Of a stretch of DNA of 64,000 nt, positions 51,483 to 62,284 are shown piece after piece; position 1 is the stretch's first letter; each line of letters begins with the position of its first letter. Origin of the DNA: Gadus chalcogrammus (lineage: Eukaryota > Chordata > Actinopteri > Gadiformes > Gadidae); the NCBI RefSeq assembly GCF_026213295.1, contig NC_079419.1:26885206-26949205 (forward strand), read 5' to 3'. The notes beneath the pieces were generated by a model, which saw only the letters and a list, made by a program, of their open reading frames with translations, was not told the origin of the DNA and did not search any database. Both the position numbers and the translations under genes were made by a program.

Positions 51483-52039
51483 GTGTCAAACGCTGCACCA
51501 ACAATACCCATTACAACCTCTTCACAGCCGTGTCAAATTGAGCAATTTCCGAAAATAACAATAGGCGACACCGCGATATTGAAACCTTGGTCACCAAGTG
51601 AAGCGCAATCAATGGCCAAAGATGCTCCAGATCCCCTTCGCGCGCCAACACCTTTTTTACAATTGGTTGAATCAAATGTGTACAATTTACAGTCCATTAC
51701 CAGGAGACCTGTTAATCATTCTAAAATTGGCATATGGTTCAAAATGGCAGTTAGTTCGAGAATTGTTTCATGTCCTCAAAGAGGCCGAATGGGGATCAGA
51801 AGAAAGGGGAAACAACTCTCCCTAGACATTTGGTTGGACACAGTCTGGTGAAAGAGTGGTTAAAAGCCGAAGCATCAAGTCAAGCTGACTTTTCCATTGT
51901 TACTCAGACCATACAGAAACCAGATGAAGCCCCCGTAGATTTTTCTCAACGTTTTAGACACATATGGGAGGAAAGCGCTGGAATAACAATGGACTCAAAT
52001 ATGATGGTTTACTGTACAAACGTTTATAAACTGCCTTAA
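51483..52039 (+). pseudogene. Retroviral gag, capsid part
   Basis: Pro/Thr-rich lead-in, then capsid segments in three frames: PFARQHLFYNWLNQMCTIYS, WQLVRELFHVLKEAEWGSEE, and IQKPDEAPVDFSQRFRHIWE, which contains the major homology region pattern (Q.xxE.xxxFxxRF). It breaks off at a stop at 52037. Confidence 0.75.
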
Positions 52040-52116
52040 CCCACAAACTCGCTCTCTTCTCATTCTAAACTGATTGCAATGGCAGGAAAAAACACTAACT
52101 CAACTAACCCACCCAA

Positions 52117-52606
52117 TTGGCTAATATGGAACGCTTAGGCATGTTTAAAGATAAAAAGAAAACTAACCAAAGTAACCATCAATCAGGAATGTTTGTACAG
52201 CACAACTACAAAGAACGGAACAAAAGACAGTTCCAAAAACAAACCCAGGAGTACGGAGAGCGTACTAATGAGAAGGACCAAGACCAACACAACTTTAATT
52301 CGAAAGAAAGTCACGTTAAAGATTTTAATAAAACAGAAAACCATAACCACAGCGACTGGTATGGAAATGACCACGTGACGAACCCCCCAGATGTTTCTTA
52401 CTGCAAAAAGATAGGTCATCAGGAGAAATATTGCAGAAAGAAACACAGCGACGAGAATAGTCACGTTAAAGATTTTAATAAAACAGAAAACCATAACCAC
52501 AGCGACTGGTATGGAAATGACACACGTGACGAACCCCCCAGATGTTTTTACTGAAAAAGATAGGTCATCAGGAGAAATATGCAGAAAGAAAACACAGCGA
52601 CGAGAC
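52117..52606 (+). pseudogene. Retroviral nucleocapsid with an internal duplication
   Basis: Lys/Asn/His-rich. A 150-bp unit (52311-52460) is tandemly duplicated (52461-52606), including a CCHC-type box. In copy 1 the box reads VSYCKKIGHQEKYC with the first Cys lost; in copy 2 a TGA (CFY-stop) and frameshift destroy it. Confidence 0.8.
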
Positions 52607-52975
52607 CAAAACCGTCGGCCCCGCCCACGGAACCAGTCAGCGCCCCCCCACACCCATGAAGAACCCGCTCAACGCCAGGTGAGTATAATCATTACTAGGA
52701 CCCCTTGGAGAAGGAAACAAGGATCAGGCAACGCTTCTTCAACGTCTTCCACCCCCACCGAAAATCCAAAATGCTCCGTGCAGGTAGGACAAAACCATTT
52801 TGAATTTCTTGTCGATTCTGGTGCTACAGTATCACTATTAACAAAACTGGTATTTTACAAGGAAAGTAACCAAACATTGAAAAACGGTTGGTATTGCTGG
52901 CATTGCGATGTGAAACAATATCAAAGCCGGTTCCCACTATTGTATCACATGTCACATTGGAACAGAAGTTTTTAA
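52607..52975 (+). pseudogene. Retroviral protease
   Basis: Pro-rich linker, then VGQNHFEFLVDSGATVSLLT with the intact retropepsin DSGA triad. The frame stays open to 52973, with later parts scrambled by a frameshift near 52900. Confidence 0.85.
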
Positions 52976-53089
52976 TCTCTCCCACCTCTCCTGTTACAGT
53001 TCACCCCAGAGTTTATCGCAGGTACCATCTAAATTATGGGCCATGCATAAAAATCATGCAGGATTTGTAACCTCTTCACCATCTCTTAA

Positions 53090-53460
53090 AGTTACATTAA
53101 AGTCAGATGCTACTTTGACTTGTACTCGACAATATCGTTTGTCCCCCGAAGCATTAGATAGAATTCAGCCGGTAATAACTTCTCTTTATCTCAAGGTATT
53201 CTAAAGAAACAACTACTAGTCCTTGTAACACACCCATATTGCCCCTCCCGAAGCCAGGGAGACCAGATGAATAGAGATTTGTACAAGATTTGAGAGCAGT
53301 CCACAATTGCGTTGTTCCTATCACACCCATAGTACCAGACACACATACAATACTGTCATCAATCCCTTCAGATTCCACACATTACACAGTAATTGATCTG
53401 TGCTCAGCGTTTTTCTCCATTCCAATACCATCTGACAGCCCTACCCATGGTTTTTTATCC
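53090..53460 (+). pseudogene. Retroviral reverse transcriptase, N-terminal part
   Basis: Broken frames containing PILPLPKPGRPDE, RFVQDLRAVHNCVVPI, and HYTVIDLCSAFFSIPI with the first catalytic Asp. Coding ends near 53,460. The MDD box, RNase H and most of integrase are deleted. Confidence 0.85.
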
Positions 53461-53489
53461 TAGTGATATGATCATGTTAAAGTCACTTA

Positions 53490-53870
53490 AACCCAAATGT
53501 TCTCCTCCCCAGATGGCAAGGACCAATCCAGGTGTAACTGACCACGAGGGCTGCAGTCAAACTCCAAGGAAAACCAGAATGGATCCATGCAAGCCGATGC
53601 CGCCCAGCACCTCCAGAAGAGGAAAACACCAACACCTCGAATGGACCACCTCTACCGCGATCTGCATAATACTCCTGATGAGCCCAGCAGACCAATGCAA
53701 CGCAACCACCAGCAACAACGACCGACTCCCAACCATAGCGGAAACCCCAGCTAACCACATCATCACACAACCAGTTTGCAAGCCCACTTGCTGCAGCTCA
53801 AACCCACTTCAACACCACCAAGAATGGGCCACTTACTCCAATGAAGAGTTACCAAATGAAAAATGAGCTG
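53490..53870 (+). pseudogene. Retroviral integrase C-terminal remnant and downstream sequence
   Basis: LTTRAAVKLQGKPEWIHASR and CRPAPPEEE (about 53540-53625) match the gammaretrovirus-type integrase C-terminal GPY region, with an upstream frameshift. The following 250 bp could be env start or spacer. I see no signal peptide or surface-protein features I can defend. Confidence 0.65.
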
Positions 53871-54102
53871 ACCTAACAGCTCGACATAAATTTTACTAAT
53901 GTACATATTGATCATTTACTTTTTACTAATTTCTTTGAATTTGCAAAATTTACAAATGTACATATTGATTACTTTATTAATGATTGATTTTTACTAATTC
54001 TTTGAATTTTGTTCCTATTATTCTGTGTTTTAACTTGTTTCACCATCATTTGTAATCCTGTGCCATAATATACTACCTGTAATAAGTGTTGATCTTATGA
54101 TC

Positions 54103-54117
54103 AAAAAGGGAGGAAAC
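54103..54117 (+). other. Retroviral polypurine tract
   Basis: AAAAAGGGAGGAAAC directly before TGTCGTGG of the 3' LTR. Confidence 0.8.
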
Positions 54118-54614
54118 TGTCGTGGAAATATCAATCATAACTATAATATACAATCACATACAAATTATATAACCTTGTTTATATAATTATTACATTAGAA
54201 GAAACTGTATACATTCTCCCTGTAACTTAAAACAAATCCCTTCCTCTCTTAAAACTGAGAGAGGTTAAGTTAATTCGTATTCAGTTCCCACTGGAACCAG
54301 TAAGTCTGGTTTTGTGACCAGGCCAATCGACTGACTTCTTTGTTGTGTAAAATATTTACAGCCACCATGTCTTGCAAACCTGCAGACATGTCCAATAACC
54401 ACCCGTTGTATTGCAAATTAACTTGGCCTTAGGGTCACTCCCACTCCCTACCCACAATGGAAAACGTTCCCTATAAGAATGTTGTTCACCTATTGTTTCA
54501 TCGAATGTGTTCTTGGTAACTTTTGCTGCCAGTACTTTTCCCATGATCATGCTTTAAGATTAAATCAAATATTTCGCTGTCCGACGTGTCCGTGAGAGAA
54601 CTTTCTCTTCATCA
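54118..54614 (+). repeat. 3' LTR of the endogenous retrovirus
   Basis: 497 bp, pairing with 48145-48641, and followed by GTAAC. Few differences from the 5' LTR suggest a comparatively young insertion. Confidence 0.92.
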
Positions 54615-54725
54615 GTAACTTATTTTCGTGAGACGAGGTTCGAGCGTGTGCATGGGTTGAATTGGGTGTGTCTCCCGCCGAATGCATGAGACTTGAGAGC
54701 CCTGTACTTACGTGACACAAACCAG

Positions 54726-55382
54726 CAGAGGTGGGGGTAAGTCACTCATGTGCAAGTCACAAGTAAGTCTCAAGTCATAACCTTCAAGTCTCAAGCAAGT
54801 CACTGTGGTGAGAATCAAGCAAGTCACAAGTCAAGTCATTGCTCAGGTCAAGCAAGTCACAAGTCAAGTCATACAAAAATCTGATCATCTAACCCAGTTT
54901 CCACATTTAAAAATCGGTAGAGTAAGTGGTTCATAAATTGAGTTTTATTTCAACATTAACAATTACAATGTCTTAACATTAACAATAACTCAAACTATTC
55001 AAAACATTCCAAAACCATTATGTGAATAGGCCCAAAACTGAAGGCAGCTCTGTCCATCACAAATGTCCAGGTAGTGGTTCAACTGAATTTGGGGACTGGA
55101 ACTTGAACCCTCTTAATTTTTTGCGGTATGCTGAGAACAGCCCAGTCTTTTTTTTAAATCGGCTGGCGTATCGCAAATCCCATATCCAACATTTAATCTA
55201 ACTTTAAAAAAGTCATTTCGAGTCATCTGTCTCAAGTCTAAGGTCAGTCTGAAGTCATGAAGACCAAGTCAAAGTCAAGTCGAGTCCTTTTATCAGTGTT
55301 AGTCAAGCAAGTCTCAAGTCCTCAAATTTGCGACTCGAGTCTGACTCGAGTCAAGTCATGTGACTCGAGTCCCCCATGTCTG
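54726..55382. mobile_element. hAT MITE with AAGTC repeats and 8-bp TSD
   Basis: 657-bp element flanked by CAAACCAG (54718-54725 and 55383-55390). The ends read inward as CAGAGGTGGGGGTAAGTCAC and CAGACATGGGGGACTCGAGT. Arrays of AAGTC/AAGTCAC occupy both sides. In the middle, 55146-55195 resembles the right end of the TTAA-flanked element at 38.9 kb. Confidence 0.92.
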
Positions 55383-56111
55383 CAAACCAGCACCGCAAAC
55401 GTTCTCTCCCGCTTGAGATGACGTCTTTCTTTATAGGTTCTATTGCAGCATTCTTCGAAGAAAATAGGGTAACCCTTCCTTTTACAGTCCCCTAATTACT
55501 AGGTATTTACCCGGTACATGCATGGTAAATTATAGTGTATTACTGGGTAATTACCACTGGTAATAAGAAGGTAAATACAGAGGTAGTTACCCGGTAAATA
55601 CATGGTAAATCATAGTGTATTACTGGGTAATTACCACTGGTAATAAGAAGGTAAATACGAGGAATATCCGGTAAATTATAGTGTATTACTGTGTAATTAC
55701 CACTGGTAATAAGAAGGTAAATACAGAGGAATTACAGGCTGATGTACCAAGTAAAACCTCCACTATTACCCATCAACTCAACTAAGTAGCGTGTAGTTGT
55801 AACTGTTTAGGTTGGTAATAACTCCCGATATTGTGTACTTCCTAGGAAATTAGGCAACCAATTCTTAGAAAAAACCTATTATCCAAGGTTTATGTTGGTA
55901 ACAGCCCAAAATTTAATGATGTACCTATCTATAAATTAGCATAGTACTTTACAATAAAATCTTTTCTTAGTATTATTCATAGCTACACCCATTTAGAAAG
56001 GGTTTATTCAATTTACCACTATGGAATTACTACCTGGTAACAACCTCTGCAGGAAGTTTTCCTCTAGTGTCATGGTACATCTTCTTAAATACTGGGTACG
56101 AAGCCGTTTGT

Positions 56112-57006
56112 TTCCATGGTATTACCAGGTTCTTACCATATAATTTGTAATACATTATTCCCTTTTCCATGCAGTCAACACAAACTTGTACCATGTACGT
56201 TCTGCGACGTTACCAAGTAAACAGACAATTTTCCCAGTAATTAAGCTGAAACTGTACAGTAAAAGGAAGCCTTGTTTGTTTCCATGGTATTACCAGGTTC
56301 TTACCATATAATTTGTAATAAATTATTCCCTTTCCATGCAGTCAACACAAACTTGTACCATGTACGTTCTGCGCGTTACCAAGTAAAACACACCAATTTA
56401 CCCAGTAATTAAGCTGCAACTGTACTGTAAAAGGAAGCCTCATTTGTTCCATGTATTACCAGTTCTTACCATATACTTTGTAATACATAATTCCCTTTTC
56501 CATGCATCAACAAACTTGTACCATGTACGTTCTGCGACGTTACCAAGTAAAACACGACAATTTACCCAATAATTAAGCTGAAACTGTACTGTAAAAGGAA
56601 GCCTTGTTTGTTTCCAATGGTATTACCAGGTTCTTACCATATAATTTGTAATACATTATTCCCTTTTCCATGCATGTCAACACAAACTTGTACCATGTAC
56701 GTTCTGCGACGTTACCAAGTAAAACACACCAATTTACCCAGTAATTAAGCTGAAACTGTACTGTAAAGGAAGCCTCGTTTGTTTTCAATGGTATTACCAG
56801 GTTCTTACCATACTAATTTGTAATACATTATTCCCTTTTCCATGCAGTCAACACAAACTTGTACCATGTACGTTCTGCGACGTTTACCAAGTAAAACACG
56901 ACAATTTACCCAGTAATTAAGCTGAAACTGTACTGTAAAAGGAAGCCTTGTTTGTTTCCATGGTATTACCAGGCTCTTACCATATAAGTTGTAACTGGTT
57001 ATTCCC
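56112..57006. repeat. Satellite array, forward orientation (~168-bp unit, about 5-6 copies)
   Basis: Unit contains CCATGGTATTACCAGGTTCT, CCCTTTTCCATGCAGTCAAC, GTACGTTCTGCGACGTTACC and AATTAAGCTGAAACTGTACT. Successive starts are about 165-170 bp apart (56112, 56281, 56446, 56610, 56780, 56957). Confidence 0.92.
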
Positions 57007-57584
57007 TTTTGTTGACTGCATGGAAAAGGGAATTATGTATTACAAATTATATGGTAAGAACCTGGTAATACCATGGAAACAAACTAGGCTTCCTTTTACA
57101 GTACAGTTTCAGCTTAATTACTGGGTAAATTGTCGTGTTTTACTTGGTAACGTCGCAGAACGTACATGGTACAAGTTTGTGTTGACTGCATGGATAACTC
57201 CATTGTGTACGTCCTAGGAAATTAGGCAACCAATCCGTAGAAACACCCATTATCCAAGGTTTATGTTGGTAACAGCCCAAATTTAATGATGTACTATCTA
57301 TAAATTAGCATAGTACTTTCCAATAAAATACTTTTTCTTAGTTATTATTCATAGCTACACCCATTTAGAAAGGGTTTATTCTATTTTTGTTTCCATGGTA
57401 TTACCAGGTTCTTAACATATAATTTGTAATATATTATTCCCTTTTCCATGCAGTCAACACAAACTTGTACCATGTACGTTCTGCGACGTTACCAAGTAAA
57501 ACACAAGAATTTACCCAGTAATTAAGCTGAAACTGTACTGTAAAAGGAAGCCTCGTTTGTTTCGACGTAGTTGCACAGACATCG

Positions 57585-57731
57585 ATGGCGACAACATGTG
57601 TTTGTGATTTTTCGCGATACGGTGTCCTAAACCGTCCTCAACATACTAAGCCCGTAATGTATTGCACTTATGTTGATGAATCCGATTGGTGGGTAAACCG
57701 AATATCCGGCGAATATCAAACCGGAGGCTAA
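57585..57731 (+). CDS. Small hypothetical ORF in the unique core
   Basis: 48 codons from ATG at 57585: MATTCVCDFSRYGVLNRPQH to EYQTGG. It has a strong-looking start and a CxC pair and lies in the only non-repetitive part of the element. It could be a first exon of a lost transposase, but I do not recognise it. Confidence 0.25.
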   Translation: MATTCVCDFSRYGVLNRPQHTKPVMYCTYVDESDWWVNRISGEYQTGG

Positions 57732-58620
57732 CTTGCACCTGTTGAGGTGGCATGCTCCAGTAGAGCTTGCTCTTTAGCATCGCGCTAAACCGGGCTAACA
57801 GAGCCTGTCTCTTCCCGTCCTATTAACTACTATGGGAGAGAGCCCGATTAAATCCGGATATTTTAATAAATTGGGTGCTATAGGTTTTAAACAACATGTC
57901 GAGTTATTTGAATGACAGAAGCTCCGCTAGCTCGATGCTAAAGGGCTAACCGGAGCTAACTGCCTGTCCCCTCCCGTCCTATTAAGTGTATTTATGGCTA
58001 TGCCTTTTTCTCTTTTCAATATGACCAAACACAATGGCCAGAGGACCAGCATCCTTTCTTAACTGATAAACGAAATAATCCTTGACTTCTACATGTTCAA
58101 GAATGTTCATTAATTGACAGTCCTAATGTTTATTTTCTTGTCTTCTGATTCTTGAAGGGGAGATTTGGAGGTACCTGGTCAGGTCTTGGTCAGCCTTCAA
58201 TCCCAGATGTGGAGACTGCAGGTATACCTCACAGAGAAGACACTAAAGAGTCATCTCTCATTCATCGAGTGGACTTCATTGGTTTGCGAATGACCACGAA
58301 GATGCTCCCATAGGCAGATTGCTGCATGGCATTCACCACTTATTCAAATTGTAGAGGTTGAAGCAGGTCTTCCTTGTGGTCACTTGCCATAACACTGTCA
58401 TGTGTTTTATGAAAACACCATCAGTAACATTTAAATTGAGTGATGTGGACGGCTCTTTGTTTGTCCGATTTCTTCAGTGTTCAGTGCCTGTTTGTGAGAT
58501 ATGCATTGTTTGAAAGATAAGCCTTTGATTTGTTTAATTTTAATATGTCTTTCATCAACAGTGGTTTGGGGTTTTATAACAACAATTAAAGTGCTTAACT
58601 ACTGGTGAACGATGTTGCAG
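57732..58620. other. Unique core of the satellite element
   Basis: Contains a GCTCGATGCTAAAGGGCTAA / TTAGCATCGCGCTAAACCGG inverted pair (57772-57795, 57929-57950) and an mRNA-like stretch from 58150 on. No frame of coding quality is seen. Confidence 0.4.
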
Positions 58621-58624
58621 AACA

Positions 58625-59895
58625 TATATGGTTGTTGTTGATTGCATGGGAAAAGGGAATAACTAGTTACAACTTGTATGGTAAGAGCCTGGTAATACCA
58701 TGGAAACAAACGAGGGCTTCCTTTTACAGTACAGTTTCAGCTTAATTACTGGGTAAATTGTCGTGTTTTACTTGGTAACGTCGCAGAACGTCCATGGTAC
58801 AAGTTTGTGTTGACTGCATGGAAAAGGGAATAATGTATTACAAATTATATGGTAAGAACCTGGTAATACCATGGAAACAAAGGAGGCTTCCTTTTACAGT
58901 ACAGTTTCAGCTTAATTACTGGGTAAATTGTCATGTTTTACTTGGTAACGTCGCAGAACGTACATGGTACAAGTTGTGTTGACTGCATGGAAAAGGGAAT
59001 AATGTGTTACAAATTATATGGTAAGAACCTGGTAATACCATGGAAACAAACGAGGCTTCCTTTTACAGTACAGTTCAGCTTAATTACTGGTAAATTCTTG
59101 TGTTTTACTTGGTAACGTCGCAGAACGTACATGGTACAAGTTTGTGTTGACTGCATGGAAAAGGGAATAAGGTATTACAAATTATATGGTAAGAACCTGG
59201 TAATACCATGGAAACAAACAAGGCTTCCTTTTACTGTACAGTTTCAGCTTAATTACTGGGAAAATTGTCGTGTTTACTTGGTAACGTCGCAGAACGTACA
59301 TGGTACAAGTTTGTGTTGACTGCATGGGAAAGGGAATAATGTATTACAAATTATATGGTAAGAACCTGGTAATACCATGGAAACAAACGAGGCTTCCTTT
59401 TACAGTACAGTTTCAGCTTAATTACTGGGTAAATTGTTGTGTTTTACATTGGTAACGTCGCAGAACATACATGGTACCAGTTTGTGTTGACTGCATGGAA
59501 CAGGGAATAATGTATTACAAATTATATGGTAAGAACCTGGTAATACCATGGAAACAAACGAGGCTTCCTTTTACAGTACAGTTTCAGCTTAATTACTGGG
59601 TAAATTCTTGTGTTTTACTTGGTAACGTCGCAGAACGTACATGGTACAAGTTTGTGTTGACTGCATGGAAAAGGAATAATGTATTACAAATTATATGGTA
59701 AGAACCTGGTAATACCATGGAAACAAACGAGGCTTCCTTTTACAGTACAGTTTCAGCTTAATTACTGGGTAAATTGTCGTGTTTTACTTGGTAACGTCGC
59801 AGAACGTACATGGTACAAGTTTGTGTTGACTGCATGGATAATGGAATGTATCTATTATAATTATATGGTAAGAACCTGGTAATACCATCGAAACA
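58625..59895. repeat. Satellite array, inverted orientation (~168-bp unit, about 7-8 copies)
   Basis: Same unit as 56112-57006, reverse-complemented. CCTGGTAATACCATGGAAAC recurs at about 58690, 58860, 59030, 59200, 59368, 59538, 59707 and 59877. The short 60-76-codon frames repeated here are products of the repeat, not genes. Confidence 0.92.
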
Positions 59896-60832
59896 AACGG
59901 CTTTGTACCCAGTATTAAGAAGATGTACCATAACACTAGAGGACAAACTTCCTGCAGAGGTTGTTACCAGGTAAGTAATTCCATAGTGGTAAATCGAATA
60001 AACCCTTTCTAAATGGGTGTAGCTATGAATAATAACTAAGAAAAAGTATTTTATTGGAAAGTACTATGCTAATTTATAGATAGTACATCATTAAATTTGG
60101 GCTGTTACCAACATAAACCTTGGATAATGGGTGTTTCTACGAATTGGTTGCCTAATTTCCTAGGACGTACACAATAGAGTTATTACCAACCTAAAACAAC
60201 AACTACATGCTACTTAGTTGAGTTGATGGGTAAGAGTGGAGGTGTTACTTAGTACATCAGCTGTAATTCCTCTGAATTTACCTTCTTATTACCAGTGGTA
60301 ATTACACAGTAATACACTATAATTACCGGTATAATTCCTCTGTATTTACCTTCTTATTACCAGTGGTAATTACCCAGTAATACACTATGATTTACCATGT
60401 ATTTACCGGGTATCTACCTCTGTATTTACCTTCTTATTACCAGTGGTAATTACCCAGTAATACATTATGATTTACCATGTATGTACAGGGTAAATACCTA
60501 GTAATTAGGGGACTGTAAAAGGAAGGGTTACCGAAAATAGTCTATTAGCTATGAAGCTTAAGGGAGGGAATTGTATCTAACGCGTGGAGAGGAAAATACC
60601 GTGATCTACTTCAAGCCCCCGGGCTTATAGGCCATAAGGTGAACCCGTTTTTTGTTTCATCTCGTTCCCATGTCTGGGCACTAAATAATTTTTGGTCCTA
60701 AAAAAAGATATTTTGGTTTTCAACGAGTAAAAAAAAGTTCTCCACTTGACATCCTGCAGTATTTTTTTAGTTAGTGTTTAAAGTCGGGACTATTTCTTGA
60801 TTAGCGTAAGAATATTTTCGTCGCGAAAGGCG

Positions 60833-60870
60833 ACGTTTTTGTCACGTGCTTCACATTCGACCAATCAGGT
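60833..60870 (+). promoter_or_regulatory. Promoter motifs (E-box and CCAAT box)
   Basis: CACGTG at 60842-60847 and GACCAATCAG at 60858-60867, a perfect NF-Y-type CCAAT box, 20-45 bp upstream of the ATG at 60888. A CGTCGC-GAAAG-GCGACG hairpin precedes them (60819-60836). No TATA box is seen, so the promoter is probably TATA-less. Confidence 0.45.
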
Positions 60871-60887
60871 AGCCGCGCAGATCCGAG

Positions 60888-61460
60888 ATGGCGATGTCAA
60901 CTGAGTCTAGCGATGAAGAGGAAAATACTCTAAAACAACTGAAACACCTTAAAAAAGTTCGAAAAAAGAACAACAAAATATGCTACATGCATGTTACGTC
61001 TGTACGGAACGAAGAGGTGAATGATTTCACTATCACAAGGTGGGATACTTACAGGAATTGTTTACAACGGTGGCTTTGCTGTCATGGCGAGTCTCATAAA
61101 GTAGCCGAGACATTCAAATCCTGCATCGATGTTGAATATAACGATATTCCTGATGACGCTGGGTTCCACCCGACTCGTTACCGGCGGTTCATTGATAAAA
61201 AGCGATTGGATTCTGCCGAAAAACGGGCCAAACGGCTGGCTGTGGGTCAAGATGAGTCTGTGGCATCGGAAAACGCTTCAGGCTCGACAAGTGACATTCC
61301 ACGAAAAAAACTAAGATCGAAGACGGGCCTGCCTATCGGTTCTGCTGGCCCTGTGCTCCCTGCCTTTTGTATAATTTGCAAGAAAACGGACAAGAGCGTT
61401 ACTGTGGGAGGCAAACGGCAGAAGGACCATCTTTCACAGGCAGAAACGCTTTCAGCAGGT

Positions 61461-61494
<34 letters not shown>

Positions 61495-62097
61495 CACGTA
61501 GCACTTACACACATACAAACCATTTAATCATCTTTTATTTTTAGGCCTGTTGATGAACGCTGCCAGGATAAAGCAAGACAGTAGCATTCTCTTGCATATT
61601 CAAGACAGAGACTGTGTGGCCATGGGGGTGCGGTACCACAAGTCCTGTTACAGACAGTACACCAGGTTCCTGACAAAGTCTGCTGTAACAGTTACTGGAA
61701 CCGCAGACAAAGAAGTGTGAGTTATTCAATTGCATTATCAATTATATACACATTATAAATTACAATTCATATTCTAGATGCATGACAGATAGTGTCAAGA
61801 ATAATGAAATTAATATAGAATAAATAAAAGTTTCACTTTTTGAATGGTATTATGATATTACATTTGTTTTAGATGCACTTGTAAAGGCTGTTTGCATGTA
61901 GCTACAATATTGACTGCATACCTTTTGGCACACATTAAATGTGTGTGTGTGTGTTTCTTTTCAGAAGTGAACCAACCTTTGATGCCAGCTACAACATATT
62001 CTGCGAGAGGATCATCCGCCAAAGGATAATTGTAAATCAGGAGGTGCTGAGAATGAACCAGCTCCGACGAATGTTTTTAAATACGGTGCAAAAACAG
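60888..62097 (+). CDS. Hypothetical multi-exon zinc-binding protein (first three exons)
   Basis: Exon 1 60888-61458 starts MAMSTESSDEEENTLKQLKH. Exon 2 is 61545-61716 and exon 3 61965-62097. All junctions are GT-AG with good donors (GTAAAC, GTGAGT, GTAACA) and pyrimidine-rich acceptors. The frame is continuous across both introns (LSA/GLLMNAARIKQ; DKE/V/SEPTFDASY) with no stops. Visible features: an acidic N-terminus, Cys-rich FCIICKKTD (C-x2-C) and later VRYHKSCYRQYTRF (H-x3-C), a possible zinc site, and a basic KKRLDSAEKRAKR stretch. Later exons lie beyond. I recognise it only as a family found repeatedly in fish and invertebrate genomes, likely transposon-related. Function unknown. Confidence 0.75.
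61462..61491. repeat. (CA)n microsatellite in intron 1
   Basis: About 15 CA units directly after the exon 1 donor. Confidence 0.95.
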
Positions 62098-62284
62098 GTA
62101 ACACTTTATAATAACTACACACAATTCATCATTTATTAAGCATTTGTTACCTATTAGGTAATGGTTTGTTCACCATTAGTTGTTCATACATAACGTATCA
62201 TTAGTAAAGCATTTCTTCACACAGTTATAAATGGTTTGTTCATTGTAAATAAGCCTTCTAAAAAAGTAATTTTACCATTATTAT

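Larger units (their letters stand above)
48145..54614 (+). mobile_element. Endogenous retrovirus (defective provirus), two LTRs, 5-bp TSD
   Basis: 6470-bp provirus flanked by GTAAC (48140-48144 and 54615-54619). It has LTRs of 497 bp each, a tRNA-Ser-type primer site, a splice donor, a long leader, gag with a myristoylation signal, nucleocapsid, protease, the start of RT, an integrase C-terminal remnant, a polypurine tract and the 3' LTR. The RT palm, RNase H, most of integrase and any env are deleted. The integrase end is of gammaretrovirus-like (class I) type. Stops and frameshifts in every gene make it non-functional. Confidence 0.92.
55468..60532. mobile_element. 5-kb inverted-repeat transposon filled with opposed satellite arrays, 8-bp TSD
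   Basis: Flanked by GAAAATAG (55460-55467 and 60533-60540). Both ends read inward as GGTAACCCTTCCTTTTACAG, and inverted similarity continues for hundreds of bases (a GTATTACTGGGTAATTACCA unit repeated three times at each end, then TTATCCAAGGTTTATGTTGG blocks). Inside are ~168-bp satellite arrays in opposite orientation (56112-57006, 57395-57560 and 57010-57190, 58625-59895) around a ~1-kb unique core. No transposase is recognised, so the superfamily is open: hAT, P and Zisupton all make 8-bp duplications. Confidence 0.88.

Noticed and set aside
53640..54100. Retroviral env gene
   Set aside because: No signal peptide, furin site, fusion peptide or transmembrane segment can be seen in this 460-bp stretch.
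58794..59882. Repeated 60-76-codon frames (starting MVQVCVDCMEKG)
   Set aside because: They are the same satellite unit translated repeatedly; starts and stops drift with single-base changes.
55468..60532. CRISPR-like regularly repeated array
   Set aside because: Units are ~168 bp with no short constant spacers, the arrays are inverted relative to each other and lie within a eukaryotic transposon.
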